DNA of 64,000 nt from Marmoricola sp. Leaf446 (GCF_001424755.1 NZ_LMRF01000001.1:1210140-1274139); one strand, 5' to 3'. Numbered from the stretch's first letter, positions 17,434 to 26,562 are shown. Notes: generated by a model from the sequence alone, not told the origin. Made by a program: numbers and translations.

Positions 17434-18327
17434 TCACCGGCTGGGGGAGAGGCCCTCCGCGAGCACCGCGCGGACGTCCGCGTCGTGCCAGGTGTAGCCG
17501 CTGCGCGTCAGCGCCTCGGGCACGGCGTTGACCGAGTCGAGCACCAGGCCGCCCAGCTCGCCGCCGGCCTTGCGCAGCACCACCGCGGGGGCGGGCACGA
17601 CGGCCGGCCGGTGCAGCAGCGAGCCCAGCGCCTCGGTGAACTCGGCGTTGGTCGGGGTGACCTCGGAGCAGAGGTTCACCGGGCCCTCGACGTCGTGCGT
17701 GGCGGTGTGGATGACGGCGTCGACCCAGTCGCGGGCGCTCATCACCGGCATGTGCTGGGTGCCGTCGCCGAGCCTGCCCCCGAGGCCGGCCGAGAAGAGC
17801 AGCCGCAGCCCCTTGAGCGGCATCGAGCGGCGGTCGAAGACCGGCGAGGTGCGCAGCACGACCACGCGGGCGCCGGCCTGCGACGCGGGCTCGGCGGCGG
17901 CCTCCCAGGCGCGGGAGACGCGGGTCAGCAGGGCGTCGCCGCGGGAGTGGGCCTGCTCGGTCAGCGGCTCGGAGCCGTGGTCGCCGTAGAAGCTGATGCC
18001 GTTGCCGGCCAGGAACACCGGCTTGGCCGACGAGGCGGCGATCGCGTCGGCCAGCACCGAGGTGGTGGTGATCCGGCTGTTCATCAGCTCGCGCGCCCAC
18101 CGGCTCGAGTGGGGGTTGCCGACCAGCGGCGAGCCGGCCAGGTTGACCACCACGTCGTGGTTCTCGACGACCTCGACGCCCAGCGGGGCGGCGTACGGGT
18201 CCCAGCGGAGCTCCTGGCTGCCGGGGGCGCGGCGTACGAGGGAGGTGACGTCGTGGCCGGTGGCGACGAGCCGCTCACGCAGCTGGGTGCCCAGGAAGCC
18301 GGAGGAGCCCGCGATCAGTAAGCGCAT
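17434..18327 (-). CDS. TIGR01777-type NAD(P)-dependent epimerase/SDR protein
   Basis: A 297-residue extended short-chain dehydrogenase-like protein of the TIGR01777 (YfcH-like) group, whose physiological substrate is not known. The Rossmann dinucleotide site is [11 protein letters not shown] at the N-terminus. The group's typical [18 protein letters not shown] (with the active-site Tyr region) and [14 protein letters not shown] are present, as is the C-terminal [14 protein letters not shown]. The ATG at 18327 is used because the protein then begins directly with the Rossmann strand. GACGCT six bases upstream is a weak -10-like hexamer. It is divergent from lpd across 112 bases. Confidence 0.9.
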   Translation of the reverse strand: MRLLIAGSSGFLGTQLRERLVATGHDVTSLVRRAPGSQELRWDPYAAPLGVEVVENHDVVVNLAGSPLVGNPHSSRWARELMNSRITTTSVLADAIAASSAKPVFLAGNGISFYGDHGSEPLTEQAHSRGDALLTRVSRAWEAAAEPASQAGARVVVLRTSPVFDRRSMPLKGLRLLFSAGLGGRLGDGTQHMPVMSARDWVDAVIHTATHDVEGPVNLCSEVTPTNAEFTEALGSLLHRPAVVPAPAVVLRKAGGELGGLVLDSVNAVPEALTRSGYTWHDADVRAVLAEGLSPSR

Positions 18328-18439
18328 GCCTGAAGCGTCCCACCGGGGTGGTCGGCAGGGCGACCGGGGCCGCGCCCCGTGCCTGCCGCTCGCCCTGCCA
18401 CTTGCCCCGGGCAGACCCCGACGCAATAGGCTCGGCCCC

Positions 18440-19831
18440 GTGAGTGATTTCGATGTCGTCGTCCTCGGTGCGGGCCCCGGTGGCTACGTCGCCGCCATCC
18501 GCGCCTCGCAGCTCGGCCTCAAGGTCGGCGTGATCGAGAAGCAGTACTGGGGCGGGGTGTGCCTCAACGTCGGCTGCATCCCCTCCAAGGCGCTGCTCCG
18601 CAACGCCGAGCTCTCCCACATCCTGACCCACGAAAAGGACGTCTTCGGCATCACCGGCGACGTCTCGATGGACTACAAGCCGACCCACGCACGCTCGCGC
18701 GAGGTCTCGGAGTCCATCGTCAAGGGCGTCCACTTCCTGATGAAGAAGAACAAGATCGAGGAGATCCACGGCTGGGGGACCTTCACCGACGCCAAGACGA
18801 TCGAGGTCGAGCTCGACGACGGGTCGAAGCGCACCGTCACCGCCGACAACGTCATCATCGCGACCGGCGCCACCACCCGCCTCGTGCCCGGCACCTCGCT
18901 CAGCGACAACGTCGTGACCTACGAGGAGCAGATCCTCGACGACAAGCTCCCCGGCTCGATCGTGATCGCCGGCTCCGGCGCCATCGGCGTGGAGTTCGCC
19001 TACGTGATGAAGAACTTCGGCGTCGACGTCACCATCGTGGAGTTCCTCGACCGCATGGTGCCCACCGAGGACGCTGAGGTCTCCAAGGAGCTCGCCAAGC
19101 ACTACAAGAAGCTTGGCGTGAAGGTCCTGCTCAAGACCAAGGTCGAGAAGATCGAGGACACCGGCTCCGGCGTCAAGGTCACCGTCTCCAAGGACGGCAA
19201 GGAGGAGGTCATCGAGACCGACAAGGTCCTCCAGGCCATCGGCTTCGCACCCCGCCTCGACGGCTACGGCCTCGACCAGACCGGCGTGAAGACCACCGAG
19301 CGCGGCGCGATCGAGGTCGACGCCCGCGGCCGCACCAACGTCGACGGCGTCTGGGCGATCGGCGACGTCACCGGCAAGCTGATGCTCGCCCACACCGCCG
19401 AGGCGATGGGCATCGTCACCGCCGAGACGATCGCGGACCACGAGACCATCGAGATCGACTTCGACATGATCCCGCGGGCGACGTACTGCCAGCCGCAGAT
19501 CGCCTCCTTCGGCTACTCTGAGGCGCAGGCCAAGGACAAGGGCTACGACGTCAAGGTCGCCAAGTTCCCGTTCTCGGCCAACGGCAAGGCCAAGGGCCTC
19601 GGCGACAGCGTCGGCTTCGTCAAGATCGTCGCCGACGCCGCGCACAACGAGATCATCGGCGCCCACCTCATCGGCCCCGACGTCACCGAGCTGCTGCCCG
19701 CGCTGACCCTGGCCCAGAAGTGGGACCTCACCGCCGACGAGGTCGCCCGCAACGTCTTCGCCCACCCGACCCTCTCCGAGGCCGTCAAGGAGGCCGTCGA
19801 GGGGATCGCCGGGCACATGATCCACATGTAG
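18440..19831 (+). CDS. lpdA: Dihydrolipoyl dehydrogenase, mycobacterial LpdC-like lineage
   Basis: The E3 flavoenzyme of 2-oxoacid dehydrogenase and glycine cleavage complexes, which reoxidises dihydrolipoamide with NAD. The 463-residue protein has FAD motif GAGPGGY, redox disulfide [19 protein letters not shown] motif [12 protein letters not shown], second FAD motif WAIGDVTG and the active-site base in [10 protein letters not shown]. Segments such as [24 protein letters not shown] and [18 protein letters not shown] closely resemble mycobacterial LpdC. The GTG at 18440 is seven bases after TAGGCT (18427-18432). A second, different Lpd is encoded at 23119-24534. Confidence 0.97.
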   Translation: MSDFDVVVLGAGPGGYVAAIRASQLGLKVGVIEKQYWGGVCLNVGCIPSKALLRNAELSHILTHEKDVFGITGDVSMDYKPTHARSREVSESIVKGVHFLMKKNKIEEIHGWGTFTDAKTIEVELDDGSKRTVTADNVIIATGATTRLVPGTSLSDNVVTYEEQILDDKLPGSIVIAGSGAIGVEFAYVMKNFGVDVTIVEFLDRMVPTEDAEVSKELAKHYKKLGVKVLLKTKVEKIEDTGSGVKVTVSKDGKEEVIETDKVLQAIGFAPRLDGYGLDQTGVKTTERGAIEVDARGRTNVDGVWAIGDVTGKLMLAHTAEAMGIVTAETIADHETIEIDFDMIPRATYCQPQIASFGYSEAQAKDKGYDVKVAKFPFSANGKAKGLGDSVGFVKIVADAAHNEIIGAHLIGPDVTELLPALTLAQKWDLTADEVARNVFAHPTLSEAVKEAVEGIAGHMIHM

Positions 19832-19857
19832 GTCGCTCGTCACCGGGGCCGGCCCGG

Positions 19858-19937
19858 CCGGTTTCCCAGGTGATGAACCCGAGCTGCCTCCTCGCACACG
19901 TCGCGTCGTGTGCGAGGAGGCAGTTCGCTGTGCGGGG
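19858..19937 (+). repeat. Left copy of 80-base inverted hairpin repeat
   Basis: This block aligns without gaps to the reverse complement of 21017-21096, with 66 of 80 bases identical. The outer 25 bases (19858-19882) are identical. It contains a hairpin with a perfect 17-base-pair stem (19884-19900 with 19907-19923) and a six-base loop. The triplet pair CTC (19891-19893)/GAG (19914-19916) is replaced by TGT/ACA in the other copy, so pairing is kept. It begins 26 bases after the lpd stop and may also act as its terminator. Confidence 0.88.
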
Positions 19938-20042
19938 TACGCCGGGCGCCACCTCGCCTCCACAGGCGAGCTCGGTACCCGCCTCGTCCACAGATCCCGG
20001 CGGCTGCTGGGCCGCGCTGCCCGACCGGCCGACCCTCGTCGC

Positions 20043-20990
20043 ATGGACGACCCCTTGCGCGTCATCGCGCTGACCGACGGAGTGTTCCTGCGCCGCGAGG
20101 CGCTGGAGTGCGGCTACGACGACAAGACCATCGCCCGGCGGGTGCGTGGCGGCGAGTGGCACCGCGTCCGGCACGGCGCCTACTGCTTCGGCGACACCTG
20201 GCGCACGAGCACCCCCGACGAACGGCACCTGCTGCTGGCGCGCGCGGTCCTGCGGACGACACCGGGGCCGGTGGCGCTCAGCCACACCACGGCGCTGCTG
20301 GCCCACGGGGTCGCGGTGTGGGGTGCCGACCTCTCGCGGGTCCACGTCACGCGACTCGACACCGGGGCCGCCCGGCGCGAGAAGGACGTCGTCCACCACG
20401 TCGCGGCGTGCAGCGACGACGACGTCGAGACCGTCGGCGACGTCCCGGTGCTCGGCGTGGCGAGGTCGGTCGTCGAGACCGCGACGGTGACCGGGCTGGA
20501 GTCGGCCCTGGTCTCCGCCGACTCGGCCCTGCACCTCGAGAAGACCGAGCGCGACGAGCTGCGGCGCACCTTCGCGGGCATGACGCACCGTCCGGGAGCC
20601 CAGAAGATCCACGTCGTGCTGCACCACATGGACGGGCGGTCGGAGTCGCCGGGGGAGACCCGCGCGGCGTACCTCTTCTGGCGGCACGGCCTCCCGCGCC
20701 CCGCCCGGCAGCACGCGGTGCGGGACGCCTCCGGGCGCGTGGTCGCGCGGGTCGACTTCGCGTGGCACGAGCACGGCGTGTTCGGCGAGTTCGACGGCCG
20801 CGTCAAGTACGGCCGCTACCTCCGCCCCTGGGAGCTGCCCGGGGACGCGGTGTTCCGGGAGAAGCAGCGCGAGGACCTGGTGCGCGAGCTGACCGGCTAC
20901 CGGTTCGTGCGGCTGGTGTGGGCCGACCTCGAGCACCCGGAGCAGACCGCCGCCCGGGTGCGCGCCGTGCTGGCGCGCCTGGCCGCCTGA
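20043..20990 (+). CDS. AbiEi-like N-terminal domain plus DUF559 (Vsr-like) nuclease-type domain
   Basis: A 315-residue protein with an N-terminal winged-helix/AbiEi-antitoxin-like region (VFLRREALECGYDDKTIARR, then WHRVRHGAYC and ALSHTTALLAHG). It has a C-terminal DUF559 domain related to very-short-patch-repair endonucleases. Candidate catalytic residues of the PD-(D/E)xK kind are ESPGETRAAY, VDFAWHEHGVFGEFDGRVKY and the ending YRFVRLVWADL. Such proteins are widespread in actinomycetes, often annotated as type IV toxin-antitoxin components, with no proven function. The ATG at 20043 follows GACCCT by six bases. The gene is framed on both sides by an 80-base inverted hairpin repeat, and no toxin partner gene is adjacent. 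Confidence 0.85.
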   Translation: MDDPLRVIALTDGVFLRREALECGYDDKTIARRVRGGEWHRVRHGAYCFGDTWRTSTPDERHLLLARAVLRTTPGPVALSHTTALLAHGVAVWGADLSRVHVTRLDTGAARREKDVVHHVAACSDDDVETVGDVPVLGVARSVVETATVTGLESALVSADSALHLEKTERDELRRTFAGMTHRPGAQKIHVVLHHMDGRSESPGETRAAYLFWRHGLPRPARQHAVRDASGRVVARVDFAWHEHGVFGEFDGRVKYGRYLRPWELPGDAVFREKQREDLVRELTGYRFVRLVWADLEHPEQTAARVRAVLARLAA

Positions 20991-21016
20991 GCGTCGTACG
21001 CCGGAGCAGGCGGTCT

Positions 21017-21096
21017 CCTCGCACGCAGAACTGCCTCTGTGCACACGACGTGGTGTGTGCACAGAGGCAGTTCGGGTTCATCACCTGGGAAACCGG
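21017..21096 (-). repeat. Right copy of 80-base inverted hairpin repeat
   Basis: The reverse complement of the block at 19858-19937 with 14 substitutions and no gaps. Its hairpin has an 18-base-pair perfect stem (21029-21046 with 21055-21072) and an eight-base loop. The outer 25 bases (21072-21096) are identical to the left copy. Seen from sucB on the minus strand, the repeat begins 22 bases after the stop, nearly the same spacing as the left copy after lpd. It could serve as the sucB terminator. Confidence 0.88.
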
Positions 21097-21118
21097 ACCG
21101 GCCCAGGCGTGACCAGGG

Positions 21119-23032
21119 TCAGACGTCGAACTTGGCGGCCTCCAGGCGACCCTTGACGTCCTGGAGGAAGCGGCCCGCGTCGGCGCCGTCGACCAGCTGG
21201 TGGTCGTAGGTCAGCGCCAGGTAGACCATGTGGCGCACCGCGATCGTCTCGCCGAGGTTGGGGTCGTCGATGACGACCGCGCGCTTGACGACGGTGCCCG
21301 GCCCCAGGATCGCGACCTGCGGCTTGTTGATGATCGGGGTGTCCCACAGGGCGCCGACGCTGCCGAGGTTGGTGATCGTGAAGGTGCCGCCCGACAGGTC
21401 GTCGGGACCGATCTTGTTGGTGCGCGTGCGCTGCGCGACGTCGGCGATCTTCTTCGCCAGGCCGGCGATGGAGAGGTCGCCGGCGTCCTTGACGACGGGG
21501 GTCAGCAGACCCTTCTCGGTGTCCACCGCGAAGGCGACGTTCTCGCTGTCGTGGTAGGTCACCTCGCCGGCCTCCAGGTCGAAGGTCGCGTTGAGCGCCG
21601 GGTGCGACTTCAGCGCGTCGACCGCCGCCTTGGCGAAGAACGGCAGGTAGGACAGCTTGACGCCCTCGCGGGCCAGGAAGTCGGCCTTCTCCTTGTCGCG
21701 CAGCCGCGCGATGTTGGTGACGTCGACCTCGACGACCTGGGTCAGCTGCGCGGAGGTCTGGAGCGACTCGCGCATCCGGGTGGCGATCACCTTGCGCAGC
21801 CGGGAGACCTTCTCGGTCTTGCCGCGCAGCGGGCTGGGGGTCGACTCCGAGGCGGCCGGGGCCGACTCGGCGGCCGGCTCCTCCGCGGCCGGGGCAGCGC
21901 TGGCCTGCTTGGCCGACTCGGCCGCCGCGAGGACGTCCTGCTTGCGGATCCGACCGCCCACGCCGGTGCCGGTGATGGAGGAGAGGTCCACCCCGTGCTC
22001 GGCGGCCATCTTGCGCACCAGCGGCGTGACGTAGGTGCCGCCCTCGGACGAGGACTGCCCGCCCGACGAGCCGCCCGACGACTGCGCGCCCGACGACGAG
22101 CCGCCCGAGGGCTGCTCCTGCTTGTCCTGCTTGGTCGGCGCGGGGGTCTCCTCGGCCGCCGGCTCGGCCTTGACCGGGTCCTCGCGCTTCTCCGGCTCCG
22201 GCTCGGCGGCCGGCTCCTCCTGCTCGGGCTCCTTCTGGGCCTCGGGCTCGGGCTCCGGCTCCTTCTCGGCCTCGGGCTCCTTCTCGGGCTCCGGCTCGTC
22301 GTCGGAGTCGGAGGCCGCGGAGCCGTCGCCGACCACGCAGAGCTCGGCACCGACCTCGACGGTCTCGTCCTCCTCGACGGAGATGGACTGGAGCGTGCCG
22401 GCCACGGGGGAGGGGATCTCGGTGTCGACCTTGTCGGTGGAGACCTCGAGCAGCGGCTCGTCGACGGCGACCTCGTCGCCGACCGACTTCAGCCAGCGGG
22501 TGACGGTGCCCTCGGTGACCGACTCGCCCAGGGCGGGGAGCGTGACGGGGGTGCCGCCACCGCCGCTCGACTTCTTCGGGGCCGGCTCGTCGTCGGACGC
22601 CGCCTGCTCGGCGGCGGGCTCGTCCTCGGCGCGGGCGTCGTCCTTCTCGGACTCGGGGGTCTCGTCACCGTCGGGGAGCTCGCCGGTCTCCGCGGCGTGC
22701 TCCTCCTCCTGAGCGGCCTTCTTCTCCGACTCGGCCTCGTCCTTGGGCTGGGCCTCGGGCTCCGCGGCGCCGGACTCGTCCCCGCCGCCCTCGCCCTCGT
22801 CGCCGACGACGCACAGCTCGGCGCCGACCTCGACGGTCTCGTCCTCCTCGGCCTTGATCTCCAGCAGCGTGCCGGCGACCGGGGAGGGGATCTCGGTGTC
22901 GACCTTGTCGGTCGAGACCTCGAGCAACGGCTCGTCGACCTCGACGGCGTCACCGACCGACTTCAGCCAGCGGGTGATCGTGCCTTCGGTGACGGACTCG
23001 CCCAGTGCGGGGAGGTTCACGGGAGTCGACAT
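21119..23032 (-). CDS. sucB: Dihydrolipoamide acyltransferase (E2), SucB-type, with two lipoyl domains
   Basis: The 637-residue E2 core of a 2-oxoacid dehydrogenase complex. In actinobacteria this gene product usually serves pyruvate and possibly 2-oxoglutarate dehydrogenase. Two nearly identical lipoyl domains occur (about residues 1-78 and 162-240), each with the lipoylation site [12 protein letters not shown]. They are joined by acidic Glu/Pro/Ala linkers. A peripheral-subunit-binding domain follows ([20 protein letters not shown]), then the catalytic domain ending [15 protein letters not shown]. The catalytic motif reads DHQ rather than the common DHR. AAAGGAA precedes the ATG at 23032. 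The gene is 86 bases downstream of the second lpd. Confidence 0.96.
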   Translation of the reverse strand: MSTPVNLPALGESVTEGTITRWLKSVGDAVEVDEPLLEVSTDKVDTEIPSPVAGTLLEIKAEEDETVEVGAELCVVGDEGEGGGDESGAAEPEAQPKDEAESEKKAAQEEEHAAETGELPDGDETPESEKDDARAEDEPAAEQAASDDEPAPKKSSGGGGTPVTLPALGESVTEGTVTRWLKSVGDEVAVDEPLLEVSTDKVDTEIPSPVAGTLQSISVEEDETVEVGAELCVVGDGSAASDSDDEPEPEKEPEAEKEPEPEPEAQKEPEQEEPAAEPEPEKREDPVKAEPAAEETPAPTKQDKQEQPSGGSSSGAQSSGGSSGGQSSSEGGTYVTPLVRKMAAEHGVDLSSITGTGVGGRIRKQDVLAAAESAKQASAAPAAEEPAAESAPAASESTPSPLRGKTEKVSRLRKVIATRMRESLQTSAQLTQVVEVDVTNIARLRDKEKADFLAREGVKLSYLPFFAKAAVDALKSHPALNATFDLEAGEVTYHDSENVAFAVDTEKGLLTPVVKDAGDLSIAGLAKKIADVAQRTRTNKIGPDDLSGGTFTITNLGSVGALWDTPIINKPQVAILGPGTVVKRAVVIDDPNLGETIAVRHMVYLALTYDHQLVDGADAGRFLQDVKGRLEAAKFDV

Positions 23033-23118
23033 CGGGTTCCTTTGCTCGTGGTGCGAAACGGGTGCTGAACGGGGTGGGGACGGATGCGGGTGGGGCGGGG
23101 TGGTCCAGGGCTATCAGG

Positions 23119-24534
23119 TCAGGAGTGGGCGTGCAACGGCTTGCCCGCCAGGGCGAGGTGGGCCTCGCCGAGCGCCTCGTCCTGGGTCGGGTGGGCGTGC
23201 AGGAAGGGGGCGACGTCCTCGGGGTGGGCGTCCCAGCCGACGATCAGCTGTGCCTCCCCGATGAGCTCGCCGACGCGGGAGCCGACCAGGTGGACGCCGA
23301 GGACGGGGCCGTCGGTGCGGCGCACGAGCTTGACGAAGCCCTGGGTCTTGAGGATCTGGCTCTTGCCGTTGCCGCCGAGGTCGTAGGTCAGCGTCTCGAC
23401 CTCGTCGCCGTGGCGCTCGCGCGCCTGTGCCTCGGTGAGGCCGACGGAGGCGACCTCGGGCTCGGAGTAGGTCACCCGCGGGATGGTCGACTCCTCGACC
23501 GGGCGCGGGTCGAGGCCGGCGACCTGCTCGGCGACCAGGACGCCCTGGGCGAACCCGCGGTGGGCGAGCTGGAGGCCGGGGACGATGTCGCCGACGGCGT
23601 ACACGCCCTCGACGGAGGTGCGGCAGCGCTCGTCGGTGACGACGAAGCCGCGGTCGAGGGTGACGCCCTGCTCGGCGTACCCCAGGCCGTCGGTGACCGG
23701 GCCGCGGCCGACCGCGACCAGCAGCAGGTCGGCCTCGTGGGTGGCGCCGCCCTCGACGGTGACCACGACGCCGGCGTCAGTGGCCTTGACCGACTCGACG
23801 CGGGTGCCGAGGTGGAAGCGGATGCCGCGCTTGCGGAACGCCCGCTCGAGCGACTTGGAGGACTGCTCGTCCTCGCTCGGCACGAGGTGGGGAAGCGCCT
23901 CGAGGATGGTGACCTCGGCGCCGAAGGAGCGCCACACGCTGGCGAACTCCACGCCGATCACGCCCCCGCCGAGCACGACCACCGAGCGCGGCACCTCGGT
24001 CAGCCCGAGCGCCTGCTCGGAGGTCAGCACGCGGGTGCCGTCGACCTCGACGCCGGGCAGGGTGCGGGAGAAGGAGCCGGAGGCGAGCACCACGCTCCTC
24101 CCGGTGTACGACGCCCCGTCGACCTCGACCGTGCGCGGACCGGTGAGGCGCCCGGTGCCCTGGACGACGGTGATGCCGCGGCTGGACACCAGGCCGGTGA
24201 GGCCCTTGTGCAGCCGGGACACGACGCCGTCCTTGTAGGCGTTGACGCCGGCCATGTCGATGCCTTCGAGCGTGGCGCGGACTCCGAACTGCTCGGACTC
24301 CCGCGCGGAGTCGGCGACCTCGGCGGCGTGGAGCAGGGCCTTGGTGGGGATGCAGCCGACGTGCAGGCAGGTGCCGCCGACCTTGTCCTTCTCGACGAGG
24401 GCGACGCTCAGGCCGAGCTGGGCTGCGCGCAGCGCACAGGCGTAGCCGCCCGAGCCAGCCCCGAGCACGACGACGTCGAACTCACCCGAGCCCTCTGGCA
24501 CGTCGAACCTCCCCTGTCGCATGTCCGCGTCCAT
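23119..24534 (-). CDS. lpd: Dihydrolipoyl dehydrogenase, Streptomyces-type lineage
   Basis: A second E3 flavoenzyme of 471 residues. Motifs in order are FAD site VVVLGAGSGGYACAL, disulfide VGGTCLHVGCIPTKALLH, NAD site VLGGGVIGVEFAS, second FAD site YAVGDIVPGLQLAH and the base in LHAHPTQDEALGEAHLA. The sequence resembles the Lpd encoded beside pepA and sucB in streptomycetes, and clearly differs from the LpdC-like protein at 18440-19831. Starts at 24534 or 24522 are both possible; an AGGTGG sequence favours 24534. It is upstream of sucB with 86 bases between, so the two are probably one operon supplying E3 and E2. Confidence 0.96.
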   Translation of the reverse strand: MDADMRQGRFDVPEGSGEFDVVVLGAGSGGYACALRAAQLGLSVALVEKDKVGGTCLHVGCIPTKALLHAAEVADSARESEQFGVRATLEGIDMAGVNAYKDGVVSRLHKGLTGLVSSRGITVVQGTGRLTGPRTVEVDGASYTGRSVVLASGSFSRTLPGVEVDGTRVLTSEQALGLTEVPRSVVVLGGGVIGVEFASVWRSFGAEVTILEALPHLVPSEDEQSSKSLERAFRKRGIRFHLGTRVESVKATDAGVVVTVEGGATHEADLLLVAVGRGPVTDGLGYAEQGVTLDRGFVVTDERCRTSVEGVYAVGDIVPGLQLAHRGFAQGVLVAEQVAGLDPRPVEESTIPRVTYSEPEVASVGLTEAQARERHGDEVETLTYDLGGNGKSQILKTQGFVKLVRRTDGPVLGVHLVGSRVGELIGEAQLIVGWDAHPEDVAPFLHAHPTQDEALGEAHLALAGKPLHAHS

Positions 24535-24630
24535 CCAACCACCTCGCCCCGACGGCGCGGAGGAGCCCTGGTGACCCGTCGGTAGCCGCCGACCCCGAGT
24601 CGCGCCGTCTGCCCGCGCGGTCACCGGCGA

Positions 24631-24649
24631 TGCCGCACACTGTGCGGCA
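24631..24649. promoter_or_regulatory. Perfect 19-base palindrome overlapping a start codon
   Basis: TGCCGCACA-C-TGTGCGGCA has nine-base perfect arms around one central base. Its last base is the A of the ATG at 24649, and its centre contains CACACT (24636-24641), the -10-like hexamer seven bases before that ATG. A repressor bound here would cover both promoter and start. It could also fold as an RNA hairpin only if transcription began further upstream. Confidence 0.5.
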
Positions 24650-25029
24650 TGAGGTTGCGCGACCGCTTCCGACGTGGCCGGCGCCGGGTCTCCGGTGACG
24701 GTCCCGTGGTGCGTGCCTCCGACGCCGCCGACGAGCAGCACCTGCGCGAGTTCATCGCGGCCCGCCGTGGCGTCGAGGGCTTCGTCGAGCCGCGGACGAC
24801 GGTCACCGACGTGACCCTGCTCCTCGTGGCCCACGACGGGGAGTGGACCCGGCGACGGGTGCCGAGCGTGCGCTGGGCGCACGACTTCTGCAACCGCCAC
24901 GGCGTCCCGTCGTACGACGCGGGGCTGGTCGGCATCCCGCAGCGGATGCGGGAGTGGAACCACCGGCAGTCGCAGGCCCGCAAGGACCTGCTGCGGCGCA
25001 GCGTCCAGGACGACGACGCCGGTCGCTGA
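24649..25029 (+). CDS. Conserved actinobacterial hypothetical protein
   Basis: A 126-residue soluble, basic protein with no recognised domain. The N-terminus is Arg-rich (MRLRDRFRRGRRRVSGDG). A conserved-looking core follows (DEQHLREFIAARRGVEGFVEPRT-like, then TLLLVAHDGEWTRRRV) and a segment with one Cys and His (AHDFCNRHGVPSYDAGLVG). The C-terminal helix is charged. The ATG at 24649 is embedded in a 19-base palindrome and lies seven bases after CACACT. The gene diverges from lpd and converges with pepA, with six bases between the stop codons. Confidence 0.75.
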   Translation: MRLRDRFRRGRRRVSGDGPVVRASDAADEQHLREFIAARRGVEGFVEPRTTVTDVTLLLVAHDGEWTRRRVPSVRWAHDFCNRHGVPSYDAGLVGIPQRMREWNHRQSQARKDLLRRSVQDDDAGR

Positions 25030-25035
25030 GCCGGC

Positions 25036-26562
25036 TCAGTCGGTCGACGGCTCCGCGGGCACGAGTCCGGCGGCGTACTCCACCAGCGTGGTGACGGCGT
25101 AGCCGGTCGCCCCCGTCGGCACGTGTCCCGAGGCGCCGCCGCCGTTCCAGGCCGGCCCGGCGATGTCGAGGTGCGCCCACGGGACGTCGCCGGTGAAGCG
25201 CTCCAGGAACGCCGCGGCGTACAGCGTGCCGCCCCAGCGCACCCAGTTGGCCTGCAGCACGTCGGCGATCTCGGTGTCGACGACCGCCTTGCGCGACTCC
25301 TCGGGGATCGGGAGCCGCCACAGCTTCTCGCCGCTGCGGCCGGCCGCCTCGGTGAGGGCCGCGGTGGTGGCGTCGTCGCCCATCAGGCCCGCGACCTTCT
25401 CGCCGAGCGCGACGACGCACCCGCCGGTCAGGGTGGCGACGTCGAGCAGCACGTCGGGCGACTGCTCGACCGCCAGCGCCAGCGCGTCGGCCATCACCAG
25501 CCGGCCCTCGGCGTCGGTGTTGGTGACCTCGACGGTCTGGCCGTCGCGCATCGTCAGCACGTCGCCGGGGCGCATCGCGCCGCCGCCGGGCATGTTCTCG
25601 GCCATCGGGGCGTACGCCGTGACCGCGACGGGCAGCCCGAGGGCGCCGATCGCCAGCGTCGCGGCGATCACGGCCGCCGCCCCGCCCATGTCGTTCTTCA
25701 TCGTCGCCATGCCGGCGCCGGACTTGATGGTGAGGCCGCCGGAGTCGTAGGTGATGCCCTTGCCGACCAGGGCCACGTGGGAGGTCGCGCCGGGCGGTGC
25801 CCAGGTCAGCCGCACCAGCCGCGGCGGCCGGTGGGAGCCCTGGCCGACGCCCAGGATGCCGCCGCAGCCCAGCTCGGCGAGCTCGTCGGGGCCGAGCACC
25901 TCGACCTCGACCCGGGGGCCCTTGCCCCGGCGGCCCTCGACCAGCTCGACGACACGATCGGCGAACGTCTCGGGGTAGAGGTCGTTGGGCGGGGTGTTGA
26001 CCCAGTCGCGGGCCTGGTCGACGTGCTCGGCGACGGTGCGGGCCCGCTCGAGGGCCGCGACGGCGTCCTCGTCGCGGGCGACCGGGCTCAGCAGCAGCAC
26101 GTCGGAGACCGCGGTCGGCTCCGACCCGGACTTGTAGGTGGTGAAGGAGTAGAGGCCGGAGATGAATCCCTCCGCGACCGCCGCGACCAGCGTCGGGTCG
26201 TCGGCCGGCAGCGCGAGCGCGACGGAGGCGGCGTTGCCCAGCGAGCGGGCGGCGGTCCCCGCGGCCCGGCGTACGACGTGGGCGTCGACGGCGTCCTCGG
26301 CTCCCAGGCCCACCAGCAGCAGCTGGCCGGCGCGGACGCCGTCGGGGCTCGGCACCCGCAGCGTCTCGCCGGGCTCGCCGCGGAAGGTCATCGAGCTGAG
26401 CAGCGGCTTGAAGCGACGGCCGTACGCCGCGGCGACGTCCTCGCCGCCCGACGCGACCCTGACGTCACCCCCGGCGGAGCGCACCGCTCCGACGACGACC
26501 ACGTCGGTCCGGGTCTTGGCGGGGCTTCCCTTGCGCAGCGTGTACGTCGTCACCCTGGGCAT
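25036..26562 (-). CDS. pepA: Leucyl aminopeptidase PepA (M17)
   Basis: A cytosolic hexameric two-metal aminopeptidase that removes N-terminal residues. The 508-residue length is usual for the family. The N-terminal macro-like domain runs to about residue 170. The catalytic domain has VGKGITYDSGGLTIK (metal ligands Lys and Asp), MKNDMGGAAAV, the family signature NTDAEGRL from residue 348, and LDIAGPAWNG near the C-terminus. The ATG at 26562 lies 47 bases from the divergent gcvT start, so the two promoters share a short region. Position beside lpd and sucB matches the streptomycete order. Confidence 0.97.
   Translation of the reverse strand: MPRVTTYTLRKGSPAKTRTDVVVVGAVRSAGGDVRVASGGEDVAAAYGRRFKPLLSSMTFRGEPGETLRVPSPDGVRAGQLLLVGLGAEDAVDAHVVRRAAGTAARSLGNAASVALALPADDPTLVAAVAEGFISGLYSFTTYKSGSEPTAVSDVLLLSPVARDEDAVAALERARTVAEHVDQARDWVNTPPNDLYPETFADRVVELVEGRRGKGPRVEVEVLGPDELAELGCGGILGVGQGSHRPPRLVRLTWAPPGATSHVALVGKGITYDSGGLTIKSGAGMATMKNDMGGAAAVIAATLAIGALGLPVAVTAYAPMAENMPGGGAMRPGDVLTMRDGQTVEVTNTDAEGRLVMADALALAVEQSPDVLLDVATLTGGCVVALGEKVAGLMGDDATTAALTEAAGRSGEKLWRLPIPEESRKAVVDTEIADVLQANWVRWGGTLYAAAFLERFTGDVPWAHLDIAGPAWNGGGASGHVPTGATGYAVTTLVEYAAGLVPAEPSTD

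Noticed and set aside
19870-19937. Short conserved peptide (MNPSCLLAHVASCARRQF) encoded by both repeat copies
   Set aside because: The similarity follows from the DNA repeat; the frame has no start signal, and the changes preserve the hairpin rather than codon meaning.
19884-21072. CRISPR-like array from the repeated hairpins
   Set aside because: Only two copies exist, in inverted orientation and more than 1 kb apart, without spacers or cas genes.
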